DNA of 64,000 bases, taken from Roseitranquillus sp963749675 (GTDB taxonomy: Bacteria; Pseudomonadota; Alphaproteobacteria; Rhodobacterales; Rhodobacteraceae). Numbering within the stretch: the stretch's first letter is position 1; each line of letters opens with the position of its first letter. Below are positions 36,598 through 45,268 of the stretch, piece after piece. Both the position numbers and the translations under genes were made by a program. The stretch covers positions 310,001 through 374,000 of the forward strand of contig CAVVNT010000004.1 in assembly GCA_963749675.1 (NCBI GenBank), read 5' to 3'. The notes beneath the pieces were generated by a model that was not told the origin of the DNA, did no database searches, and saw only the letters and a list, made by a program, of their open reading frames with translations.

Positions 36598-36842
36598 GGC
36601 GTCCGCCGGGGAAGACTGCAAGGGTGGCTGATGACGTGACGAACGACCGGGAGAACCGGGATCAGGAGAACCCGTTGCAAGCGGAAGCGGCTTAGACCGC
36701 GGACATTTGATTGGGACCTGATCTGCGGATCACATCGAGGCCAGCGGCCATGGAGCGCCGCGCGAACAGGCCGGACACATGACTGCACCCATCGTCCGAC
36801 GTCACGGAAGAACCTCCTTGCAAAGCAGAGGCCGTCCACACA
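36598..36842 (+). ncRNA. Candidate bridge (seek) RNA of the IS1111-type element
   Basis: The 245-bp noncoding right end. IS110-family recombinases use an RNA from a noncoding end of the element to pair with target and donor DNA; in the IS1111 group it lies 3' of the gene. A hairpin closed by CGGAC/GTCCG (36772-36776, 36794-36798) has in its loop ACACATG (36775-36781), identical to the right end plus core (36838-36844), and CCCATC (36788-36793), the reverse complement of core plus left end (GATGGG, 35468-35473). Upstream, ACATTTG (36703-36709) matches the left target half ACATCTG with one wobble, and AGCGGC (36743-36748) is the reverse complement of the right target half. Transcription is inferred. 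Confidence 0.5.
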
Positions 36843-39346
36843 TGCCGCTTGAGTGTTTTCAGGCGGTTCATCTGGCCTTCCGTCTGCCCGTTGGACCAGG
36901 GCTCGCGGAGCGCGGCAGCGACGGCCTCAACGTCGGCGCGAAGTCCTCTGGCGAAGGACGACAGCACGCTGGTATCCGCCTCCGTCAACCAATCCGGCAG
37001 CTGCTCGGCACGCCCGTGGCGAACCATCTCGGCAAAGCGCTCTGTCAGGTCGCGTGACGTGACGAGAGTGGGCACCGAGACCTCGATCCTGGCAACCGTG
37101 ATGGCGTCGGCCCTGGACAGGTGATGCCGCGCGGTCGTCATCATCCTGGCGATCCTTCGCGCCGGTGGACACTTGCCTCCTGTCGCCGGATGCGCCGCCT
37201 CGGCCCGGCGGCGCCGCGTTGCCCACTCGGTCACGACCCGCAAGCTGCCTTCGAACCCGGCCGCGCGCAGACGGCGCCAGAGCTCGGCGCCGTTCCTGCA
37301 CCCGGCGGACCATTCCCGCTCAAGGCGCGGCAGCCAAGGCTCGAGACTGCTCTGGCGGACGCGGAACACGTCCTCGCGCTCGCCGCGGACGATCTGGCGC
37401 ACGAGCTTGCGGCGCAGCCCCGTCAGGCGAACGATCCGCTTGAGGGAGACACCATCTCCGGCCATCTGGCGGACCATCCTGTTGGTGTGCTGCCAGCGCA
37501 GGAAACCCTCGTATCGCAGGCGCTCGGCGGCAGTCAAAATCTCCGGATCGAGCTTCTGCGCCCCGACCGCCTTGCGGATATCGGGCAGCGCGTGCCGAAC
37601 GGCGGCAAGGAAGGCCGCTCCGGAGTTCTCCAGCAGATGCCACCTGTCGGCGACCTGCACCGCGTTTGGCAAGGCCCGCGCCACGGCGCCGCGGTACCCG
37701 CCGTTCCGATCGCGGGCGACGATTTCGATCTGAGGATGCCTGGCTCAGCCAGGCTTCGACGGTCGCGGGCTCGCGATCCGGCAGGAGGTCGATGACACGG
37801 CGCCGCTCGAGGTCGCAGATCAACGTGCCGTAGCGCTGGCCCCGTCGCCACGCCCAGTCATCGATACCGATCACACGCGGCGCTTCGGCGGCGAAATCGT
37901 TGGACAAGGCACGGGCGCCGCGCAGGAACGTGTCTTTGCTCACCGGCAGCAATAGGCGGCCCGCGAGGGCTTGCGCCGGGCGTCCGCCCAACGCCAGGCC
38001 GAGGTGGCGCACCAGCCCCTGCAACCGCGAGGTCCGCCGGCCATGCGGACGCGTAACCGACGGCGGAAACCGCTCCGCGAACACTCGTGTACGGCAATGC
38101 GGTGTGCGGCAACGGAGCCGCCGGACCGCCAGAACGATCCTGACGTCGCGACCATGAGCGGGAAGGTCGGCCAGCCGCCTCTGATATCTGCTGTGCTGGC
38201 GACCGGAGGTCTGACCGCAGCGCGGGCACGCCGATCTGGCGCTCGATGCGCGAGCATGCACGACCACCATGCTCCCGGAGACCTCGATCCGTTCCGTCTT
38301 CAAACCGTCGGGTAGAAATCGCTCCCGCTCCGTTCTGCTCATCATCGGCCACCTCCCATGAAGATCGCCAATGTAGCTTCCGACGGCCCTACGCTGCACC
38401 AAATCTGCGACAGAACCGAATTTCTTCCGCTTCAACATGGACGGTGCGCAGTGGGGCGCGGGCCTCGGGCAGTACGTCGTCGAGGAGAAGGGCTGGCAGA
38501 CCGTCGCTTCGGTGGCCGAGGACTACTCGTTCGCCTACACCAACTTCCTCGACTCCGCGCTCGGCTTCTGCCAGGTGGGCGGCACGATCGAGGAGCGGTT
38601 CTGGGTGCCGCTCGGCACAAAGGACTTCGCCTCGATCATCGCGGCGCTGCCCGACACCGTGGACGCGATCTACCTCGGTCTCGGCGGCGGCGACGCGGTC
38701 AACTTCCTCAACCAGTACCAGCAGGCCGGCGGCAGCGCCAACCTGATCGGCGGCACGATCATGGTCGACCAGACGGTGCTGACCTCGCGCGGCCGCGCCA
38801 AGGAAGCGCTGATCGGCACCCCGTCGTCGGGCCCGCAGGCCGACACCTGGGACGATCCGAACTGGCAGGAGTTCGTCTGCCAGTACCAGGAGTTCTTCCC
38901 GCCGGACGCCCGATTCCCGGTGCCGTCGCTGTTCGCCACCGGCTACTACAACGCGACGAGCGCAGTGATGCTGGCGCTTGAAGCCGTGGGCGGCGATCTG
39001 TCGGGCGATCAGGCGGCCTTCCGCGAGGCGCTGGCGAATGTCGAGCTCGAGGCGCCGAACGGCCGCATCACGCTCGACGAGAACCGGCAGGCGATCGGCA
39101 CGAACTTCGTCACCGAGGTCGTCGAGGACGACGAGGGCACTCTCGTCAACGAACTCGTCAAGGTCGTCGAAGGTGTCGACCAGCGCCTCAGACTGTCCGA
39201 GGAGCAGTTTGCCTAGATCGGCCTGCCGTCCCGCGACACGCCCGTCCGCGAGGACTTCCAGCCCGAGGGCTGAGGACCGGGGTCCGGATCGGCCGCGCCC
39301 GGTCCGGGCCGCCTACCACTATCCTTCCTCGGCGGAAGCGGGCAAT

Positions 39347-39916
39347 ACGCTGATCACCTACCTCACGCGGATCCACTTCGCCGACGACGTTCTCGAGGAG
39401 GCGCTCCGGGCCGAGACGGAGTCGGCGGCGATGACACGCCCCCTGATCGTGACCGACAAGGCGGTTGCCGCGGCTGGCCTTCTGGACCGGCTGCTCGAAG
39501 CGCTGCCCAAGGGTCTGGTCCCGACGATCTACGACGGCACGCCCGCGAACCCGACCGAAGCGGCGGTGCGTGAGGCGGCGGCGCTCTATCGCGCCGCCGG
39601 GTGCGACGGCGTGGTGAGCCTCGGCGGCGGATCGGCCATCGACCTCGCCAAGGCCGCTGGTCTTGCGCTGACGCATCGCGGGCCGCTCCTGCGTTATGCG
39701 GCGGTGGAAGGCGGCATCAACCGCATCACCGACAACATGCCGCCGCATTTCGCCATCCCGACGACCGCGGAAACCGGCTCGGAGGTCGGACGGGGCGCGC
39801 TCATCATCCACATCGAGGCGGCCGCCCCGCTGGCGGAGCGGGACCATACCACCGGCACGAACCCGCGCCACGCCTGCGCGGAGGACTATCGGACGATCAT
39901 GCATGCCGCCCTTTGA
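39347..39916 (+). pseudogene. Iron-containing alcohol dehydrogenase with a large internal deletion
   Basis: The N-terminal domain is recognisable (TLITYLTRIHFADDVLEEAL, GTPANPTEAAVREAAALY, GVVSLGGGSAIDLAKAAG) up to PTTAETGSEVGRGALI. The frame then jumps to IEAAAPLAERDHTTGTNPRH and AEDYRTIMHAAL, which resembles the last 30 residues of the family (…DHCH.TNPR.…EDYR). About 150-160 residues holding the iron-binding histidines are missing, with the frame preserved. There is no ATG at the expected start; the position corresponding to the start methionine reads AAT. Upstream of ALDH by 18 bases. Confidence 0.75.
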
Positions 39917-41188
39917 CCGGACCCGGAGGTGCCGATGCAGCCGCTCCTGATCGGCGGCGAGCACGTCGAGACCGCCGACGCGCTGCCGAACGTCAACCCG
40001 TCGGACCCGGGCGACACCGTCGCCCATGTCGCGCAGGCGGGCCGGCACGAGGCAGAGATCGCGGTCGCCGCCTCCCGCGATGCCGCGCCCGGCCGGGCCG
40101 CGGCCGGTCCGCTCTCGCGTCACGAGGTGCTCCGTCGCACCGCCGAGGAGATGATGGCCCGGCGCGAGGAGCTGGGGCGCGAGCTGAGCCGCGAGGAAGG
40201 CAAGCCGCTCAAGGACGGTATCGCCGAGGCCACGCGTGCGGCCCACATCTTCGGCTTCTTCGCGGGCGAGGCGCTGCGGCTGACCGGCGAGACCGGCAAC
40301 TCCGTCCGCCCCGGCATCGAGGTCGCGGTCACGCGCGAACCGGCCGGCGTCGTCGGCCTGATCACGCCCTGGAACTTCCCGCTGGCGATCCCGGCGTGGA
40401 AGATGGCGCCCGCCCTCGCCTGCGGCAACGCCGTGATCCTGAAACCGGCCGAGATGGCACCAAGCTCCGCCTGGGCCATCGCCGACATCCTGCACCGCGC
40501 CGGCGCGCCGCCTGGGGTCGTCAACCTCGTCACCGGGCCGGGCGGAACCGTCGGGCAAGCGCTCGTCGACAGCCCCGACGTCGACGCGATCAGCTTCACC
40601 GGGTCGGTTGCGACCGGCCGCCACGTCGCCGAAGGCTGCGCCCGGGCGATGCGGCGCGTCCAGCTCGAGATGGGGGGCAAGAACCCGCTCGTCGTGCTCG
40701 ACGACGCCGATCTCGACGCCGTCGTCGGCTGCGGCAGATGCGCGCCGGCCACGCCCTCGACCCGGCGACCGAGATCGGCCCCGTCGTCGACGAGCTGCAG
40801 CTGGCCCAGGACGAGAGCTACATCGAGATCGCCCGGCGGGAGGGTGCCACGCTGCGCCACGGCGGCGGACGCGAACGCGCCGCGGCGCCGGGCCACTACC
40901 TGCAGCCCACGCTGTTTACCGGGACCACGAACGACATGCGCCTCAACCGCGAGGAGGTGTTCGGGCCCGTCGCCGGCGTCATCCGCGTCCGTGACTACGA
41001 CGAGGCGCTGGCGGTCGCGAACGACACCGAGTTCGGCCTCTGTGCCGGCATCTGCACCACCAGCCTCAAGCACGCGACCCACTTCCGCCGGAACAGCGCC
41101 GCGGGCATGGTGATGGTGAACCTGCCCACCGCCGGCGTCGACTTTCACGTCCTGTTCGGGGGAAGGAAGGGCTCGAGCCTCGGCCCTA

Positions 41189-42237
41189 GAGCGGAATCCT
41201 ACCAGTCTGGATCGTATCCGCAGGCGCTGAAGCAGTTGGCGCATTCCTCGGGCGTGAAGGCATCGGCGATCCGTCCGATGGTTGCGCAAAGGCCCTCCAC
41301 GGTGCGCTCGGCGGCCTTTCGCAGGAGAGCCTTGAGCTTGGCGAAGGCGTTCTCGATCGGATTGAAGTCGGGGCTGTACGGCGGAAGGAAGCGCAGGTCC
41401 GCGCCGGCTTCCTCGATCAGTTCTCGCACCCTCGGCCCTTTGTGGCTCGACAGGTTGTCCATGACGACGATGTCGCCGGGGCGCAGTTCGGGGACCAGCA
41501 CGCGCTGGACATAGGTCTCGAAAGCGTCGCGGTTGATCGGCCCGCCGATGACGAAGGGGGCGATCATGCCCCGGCGGGTCAGGCCGGCGACGAAGGTGGT
41601 GGTTTTCCAGTGCCCGTGGGGGACGGCCATGCGCAGACGCTCGCCGCGCCGGCAGCGACCGTGGGTGCGGGCCATGTTGGTCTTGGCCCATGTCTCATCG
41701 ATGAAGACCAGGCGGTCGGGGTCCAGGTCGAGCTGGCCATCGAACCAAGCCTGCCGGCGCTTCAGGACGTCGGGCCGCTCCTGCTCGGCGGCGTGCGCCG
41801 TCTTTTTTGCGCGTGATGCCATGCCGGCGGAAGAACCGCTGGAGCGTGCCATAGCCGAAGGCGTGCCCGCGCTCGACCAGCGCGGCGCGCAGTTCCTCGA
41901 CGGTGATGTCCGGCGTCGCCTCCAGCAGCGCCTTGATCAGACCGCTCTGCGCCTCGACGCGGGCGGATCGGCGGTCGCCGCCGAGCGGACCGGGGCGTGC
42001 GTCGCCCTGGCGGCGTTCGAGCGCCCGCCACCGGCTCACGCTGGCCGCGCTGACGCCGAACCGGACGGCGGCCTCGCGATGGCTGGCCGCGTCGGACACG
42101 GCCTTCAGGACGCGGATGCGCAGATCAAGGGAAAGAGCTTTCGACATGTCCGCCGGCCTCCTTCTCCAGCGGACATCTTGAACCAGACCGAGATCGCGAG
42201 CGGAATCCCAGCGATTCAATCAGATGGAATTCCGCTC
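41189..42237 (-). mobile_element. IS630-family insertion sequence
   Basis: A 1049-bp element flanked by the TA duplication typical of the family (41187-41188 and 42238-42239). Terminal inverted repeats begin GAGCGGAAT at both ends. Removing it and one TA restores the aldehyde dehydrogenase reading frame (LGP-S-EQGAY). It contains one transposase in two frames. Confidence 0.9.
41199..42147 (-). CDS. IS630 transposase in two overlapping frames
   Basis: First part from 42147: MSKALSLDLRIRVLKAVSDA with a helix-turn-helix (HREAAVRFGVSAASVSRW), to HGITRKK. Second part: AEQERPDVLKRRQAWFDGQL, VFIDETWAKTNMARTHG (first catalytic aspartate), DIVVMDNLSSHKG (second aspartate), and LPPYSPDFNPIENAFAKLK (catalytic glutamate). 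The switch is at six A residues (41803-41808 on the plus strand as T). The second frame is +1 relative to the first, so a +1 or -2 slip, or one extra A from an ancestral A5, would explain it. IS630 elements commonly rely on slippage at such runs. Confidence 0.82.
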
Positions 42238-42313
42238 TAGCGAGCAGGGGGCCTATGCGCGAGAGTTCTACACCGTCGTCAAGACGGCCTACGTCAGCAG
42301 TTGAGAGGGGCAC

Positions 42314-43054
42314 ATGAACAGCATCGACCTGGCAGGACGCACCGCCGCCGTCACTGGCGCCGCACAGGGGATCGGCGCCGCGGTGGCCGAACGGCTCGCC
42401 CGATCTGGCGCCCGCGTCGCCCTGTGGGACATGGACGGCGAGCTTGCCGCCGAAACGGCTCGTGCGTTCGAGGGCCATGCCATCCAGGCCGACATCCGCG
42501 ACCCCGCCTCGATCGCACGCGCGATGGCGGAGACGGAGGAGCGTGTCGGGCCGGTCGACCTCCTGGTGAACAGCGCGGGCATCGCCGGGCCGAACGCCAC
42601 GGTCGCGGACTACCCGATCGACGCCTGGCGCGAGATCATGGAGCTGAACCTGACGGGCACGTTCCTGGTGAACCGGGCCGTCGTGCCGGGGATGCAGGCG
42701 CGGAACTACGGCCGCATCGTCAACATCGCCTCGATCGCAGGGAAGGAGGGCAACCCGAACGCCGCCGCCTACTCCGCTTCCAAGGCCGGCGTCATCGGGC
42801 TGACGAAGTCGCTGGGGAAGGAACTCGCCGGCCACGACATCGCCGTCAATTGCATCACTCCGGCCGCGGCGCGCACCCGCATCTTCGACCAGATGAACCA
42901 AGAGCACATCGACTTCATGCTCTCGAAGATCCCGCGTGGCCGATTCGTGGATGTCGCGGAAGTGGCGGCGATGGTGGCGTGGCTCGTCTCGACCGAGAAC
43001 AGCTTCACCACCGGCGCGGTATTCGACCTGTCCGGCGGTCGCGCGACCTACTGA
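42314..43054 (+). CDS. Short-chain dehydrogenase/reductase of the decayed catabolic cluster
   Basis: A 246-residue FabG-like SDR, one of the few intact genes in this part. TGAAQGIGAAVAERLA at the start, DMDGE after the second strand (aspartate, hence NAD preference), LVNSAGIAGPN, and the catalytic YSASKAGVIGLTKSLGKELA. The C-terminal DLSGGRATY is typical of the sugar- and polyol-type SDRs. Ten bases after the end of the ALDH gene, so the two were one operon. The substrate is unknown. Confidence 0.9.
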   Translation: MNSIDLAGRTAAVTGAAQGIGAAVAERLARSGARVALWDMDGELAAETARAFEGHAIQADIRDPASIARAMAETEERVGPVDLLVNSAGIAGPNATVADYPIDAWREIMELNLTGTFLVNRAVVPGMQARNYGRIVNIASIAGKEGNPNAAAYSASKAGVIGLTKSLGKELAGHDIAVNCITPAAARTRIFDQMNQEHIDFMLSKIPRGRFVDVAEVAAMVAWLVSTENSFTTGAVFDLSGGRATY

Positions 43055-43183
43055 AATCGCCTCGTGTCAAGGCATTCGGCGTGACGCAGCGTCTCTTTCT
43101 GTCACCTCGAAGCTTGCTAGATCGGCGGGCGGCGTCGCAGGCTTCCCCGATCACCGCAAACAACAATCGCGGGAGGGGAGGAG

Positions 43184-44013
43184 ATGAGTACGGGGCTGGC
43201 CGTTCATCACGGCCGGTTCGGGACGCGCGACGCTGTATCAGCTCAATCGTCCGAGGACGACGCACGCGCACCGCGAAAGCCATCTGGTCTTTTTCGTCGA
43301 GGGCAACCCCGCCGAGATGATGGTGGCCGACCGGCTGCACCCGATCGCGCCGGGCCACGCGGTGGCCATCAGCCCGTGGGAGCCGCACGATTTCCGGACG
43401 TTGCACGACGGCGCCGAGGGTCTCTACCTCGTCCTCTACATCAAGCCGGTCTGGTTCCTGGAGGTCAGCCGGATGGCCCAGTTCGCGCTGCGCTTCGGCG
43501 GCAGCCGCATCGAGGTCACCGAGCAGATCCGAAGCCTGCTCTATCGCGTCACCGCGCTCCTGCTCGACTGCGAACCCAGCGACCTCTTTGACGGCTACCT
43601 CTACGAACTGACTGCGCCTGCTTCGACCATCGTGGCAGTGGCGGAGCGGCGCCGCTCCCTCGCCTAGCATCCACGCCGTCAGCGACTTTCGCGTCCGCCG
43701 CTCCATCCGGCTGATGCAGGAATCCTTCACCGAGACGGCCGAGCTCGAGCAGATCGCGCGGGAGAGCGGCCTGTCGCGACCGCATTTCTTCAAGCTCTTC
43801 AAGCGGCAGATGGGCATAATCCCGAACCTCTACCTCAACACGCTGAGGATGGAGTGCGCGATCGAACGGCTGACCAGCACCGGCGAGACGGTCACCGAGA
43901 TCGGCGACCATCTCGGCTTTTCCAGCCAGGCGAGCTTCACCCGGTTCTTCACCTAGAACGTCGGCATTCCACCCACCGACTACCGCCGGGTCGCGCAGCT
44001 CGCGCTGCACTGA
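43184..44013 (+). pseudogene. AraC-family regulator, frameshifted and with a nonsense codon
   Basis: The cupin-like sensor domain reads LVFFVEGNPAEMMVADRLHP and AVAISPWEPHDFRTLHDGAE; the AraC helix-turn-helix pair reads ELEQIARESGLSRPHFFKLF and TVTEIGDHLGFSSQASFTRF. Frameshifts lie near 43222 and 43665. An in-frame TAG at 43954-43956 interrupts the last helix (RFFT then NVGIPPTDYRRVAQLALH to TGA at 44011-44013). About 275 residues when repaired. Its position between SDR and the Liv-type transporter suggests that it controlled the cluster. Confidence 0.82.
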
Positions 44014-44175
44014 CATTTGGCGATGCGCCGCCAAGCGATGAGACTGTGAGATACGTCGCGGTCCAGCGCAGCGCGCTAGCGTCGTCGAGCCGCTGTCGGA
44101 AGCGGCGACCAAGGGAGGTGCGGCGAGGATGAGGCGGCCGCCGCCGCGGATGGCCAGCATGGCGGGACCGGTCCG

Positions 44176-44790
44176 GTGATCGGCCGGTTCCTTCAGCGAC
44201 ATCCGGTCTGGAGCGCGATCATCGCGCTCGTCGTCGCGGTGTTCCTGTGGCTGCTGTTCGCGGTCTGGCCGGACTGGCTGGTGGATGCGATCCGCAGCAA
44301 GAAGATCTTCGTCAATGCCCTCTTCAACGGCATCACGCTGGGCGCGCTCTACTTCCTCGTCGCGTCGGGCTTCACGCTGATCTTCGGTCTGATGCGCAAC
44401 GTGAACCTCGCCCACGGGTCGCTCTACCTCTTCGGCGGCTACATCGGCTACGAGGTCGCGGAGTGGTCGGGCTCGTGGCTCCTCGCCTTTCCCGCCGCCT
44501 TCGTCGTCGTGGCCGCTCTAGGCGTCTTCCTGCAGTTCTTCGTGTTCCGCCGGATGGAGGGGCAGGATCTGCGGCAGACCCTGGTGACGATCGGCATCTC
44601 TATCGTGCTCGCCGACCTGATGCTGTGGATCTGGGGCAGCGACTTCTACCAGATCCTGACGCCCGACTGGCTTGCCGGCCCGGCGGAGACCTTCATCATC
44701 TCGGCCGTACGCTCGTCGGGAGAGCCGGTGTTCATCACCTATCCGATCGTGCGGCTCGTCATCCTCGTCGCGGCCATCCTCATCGGCATC
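44176..44790 (+). pseudogene. livH: LivH-type ABC permease, 3' half deleted
   Basis: Branched-chain-amino-acid-type permease. From the ATG at 44176 it reads FVNALFNGITLGALYFLVAS, GFTLIFGLMRNVNLAHGSLY, and GQDLRQTLVTIGISIVLADL, all family signatures, with about six hydrophobic helices in 205 residues. At about 44791 the sequence changes without a break to the middle of a LivG-type ATPase in another frame. The end of LivH, all of LivM, and the first part of LivG (with its Walker A motif) have been lost in one deletion of roughly 2 kb. Confidence 0.82.
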
Positions 44791-44791
44791 G

Positions 44792-45268
44792 CTGCTGTTC
44801 GGCGGGCTGACGGTCCGCGACAACGTCTACCTCGCCAGTCGCGGCGTCAGTCGCGGGCGCTTCAGCCTGATCCGCCCGCGCCGCAGTGACGCGCTGATGC
44901 ACCGGACCGAGGAGCTGGTCGAGGCGGTGCATCTGAGCGACGTGATCGACACCCAGGTCGCCAACCTGTCCTACGGCCAGCAGCGCCAGCTCGAGATCGC
45001 GCTCGCCCTCGCCGGCGCGCCGCGCTTCGTGCTCTTCGACGAGCCGGCGGCGGGCCTCTCGCCCACGGACCGCAACGACCTCGTCGAGATCCTGACGAGT
45101 TTGCCCGAGCACATGGGCCTGATCATCGTCGAGCACGACATGGACTTGGCCCTGCGCGTCGCCGAGAGCGTGACGATGATGCACGCCGGGCGCATCTTCA
45201 AGGAAGGCACCGAGATCGAGAACGACCCCGAGGTGCAGGCCCTCTACCTGGGGGGTGGCGATGGCTGA
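44792..45268 (+). pseudogene. livG: LivG-type ABC ATPase, 5' part deleted
   Basis: Begins mid-protein with LLFGGLTVRDNVYLASRGVS and continues with the signature LSYGQQRQLEIALALAG, Walker B VLFDEPAAGLSP, and the H-loop LIIVEHDMDLALRV, ending GGGDG. There is no Walker A motif and no start. Its stop overlaps the start of livF at 45261. See the livH entry for the deletion. Confidence 0.85.

Larger units (their letters stand above)
35469..36842 (+). mobile_element. IS110-family element of the IS1111 group, inserted in the ISL3 transposase gene
   Basis: A 1374-bp element with sub-terminal inverted repeats of 14 bp (TGGACGGCCTCTGC at 35475-35488 and its reverse complement at 36825-36838), six bases in from the left end and four from the right end; sub-terminal repeats are the hallmark of the IS1111 group. 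The ISL3 coding sequence rejoins exactly around it: QMNRLKTLKR then QMYGRANL. The dinucleotide TG is shared at both junctions, fitting a crossover core rather than a staggered-cut duplication. It has a short left (85 bp) and a long right (245 bp) noncoding end. Confidence 0.85.
35409..38342 (-). pseudogene. ISL3 transposase, interrupted and frameshifted
   Basis: Starts at about 38342 (MSRTERERFLPDGL; an ATG also at 38345). Zinc-ribbon-like cysteines are in SACPRCGQTS, followed by IGIDDWAWRRGQRYGTLICD with catalytic aspartates. A frameshift at about 37738-37742 separates this from EIVARDRNGGYRGAVARALP and ADRWHLLENSGAAF. After QTEGQMNRLKTLKR at 36845 the gene is interrupted by the IS1111-type element, and the last 20 residues (QMYGRANLDLLRARLVVVA) are found at 35409-35468. 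The element is therefore inactive by itself. Confidence 0.85.
35381..38417 (-). mobile_element. ISL3-family insertion sequence carrying a nested IS1111-type element
   Basis: Bounded by imperfect 25-bp inverted repeats (35381-35405 and 38393-38417, 19 of 25 matching) that share TTTGGTGCAGC on the inner side and begin GG on the outside. It is flanked by direct repeats GAATTTC at 35374-35380 and 38418-38424; ISL3 elements usually make 8 bp, so one base may have changed. Removing it restores the binding-protein frame. Without the nested element at 35469-36842 it is about 1.66 kb, normal for the family. Confidence 0.88.
34964..39273 (+). pseudogene. Amino-acid-type ABC substrate-binding protein, split by nested insertion sequences
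   Basis: A periplasmic Leu/Ile/Val-type receptor for the LivHMGF-like transporter encoded at 44.2-46 kb. The 5' part (34964-35380) has a signal peptide ending AVAQ and continues IGVLATLEGTYSVLGEDGER to DPAENF. The 3' part resumes at 38425 as FRFNMDGAQWGAGLGQYV and runs to EEQFA. Joined, they give one continuous protein of about 402 residues. An ISL3 element with a 7-bp duplication (GAATTTC) separates them. The 3' part ends at an in-frame TAG at 39214-39216, beyond which 18 codons with matching sense (IGLPSRDTPVREDF) lead to TGA at 39271-39273, so the TAG may be a nonsense mutation. Confidence 0.88.
39935..42304 (+). pseudogene. NAD-dependent aldehyde dehydrogenase, deleted and split by an IS630 element
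   Basis: Starts MQPLLIGGEHVETAD and contains ITPWNFPLAIPAWKMAPALA and ISFTGSVATGRHVAE with LEMGGKNPLVVLDDADLDAV. At about 40735 the sequence jumps, with a frame change, to MRAGHALDPATEIGPVVDEL. About 35-40 residues that carry the catalytic cysteine loop are lost. EEVFGPVAGVIRV and FGGRKGSSLGP follow, then the IS630 element at the codon after P, and finally EQGAYAREFYTVVKTAYVSS to TGA at 42302-42304. It has therefore suffered at least two independent lesions. Confidence 0.85.

Noticed and set aside
36678..36684. CAAGCGG as the right target guide of the bridge RNA
   Set aside because: It complements seven bases of the right target half but lies 5' of the left guide, opposite to the usual order; kept only as an alternative to 36743-36748.
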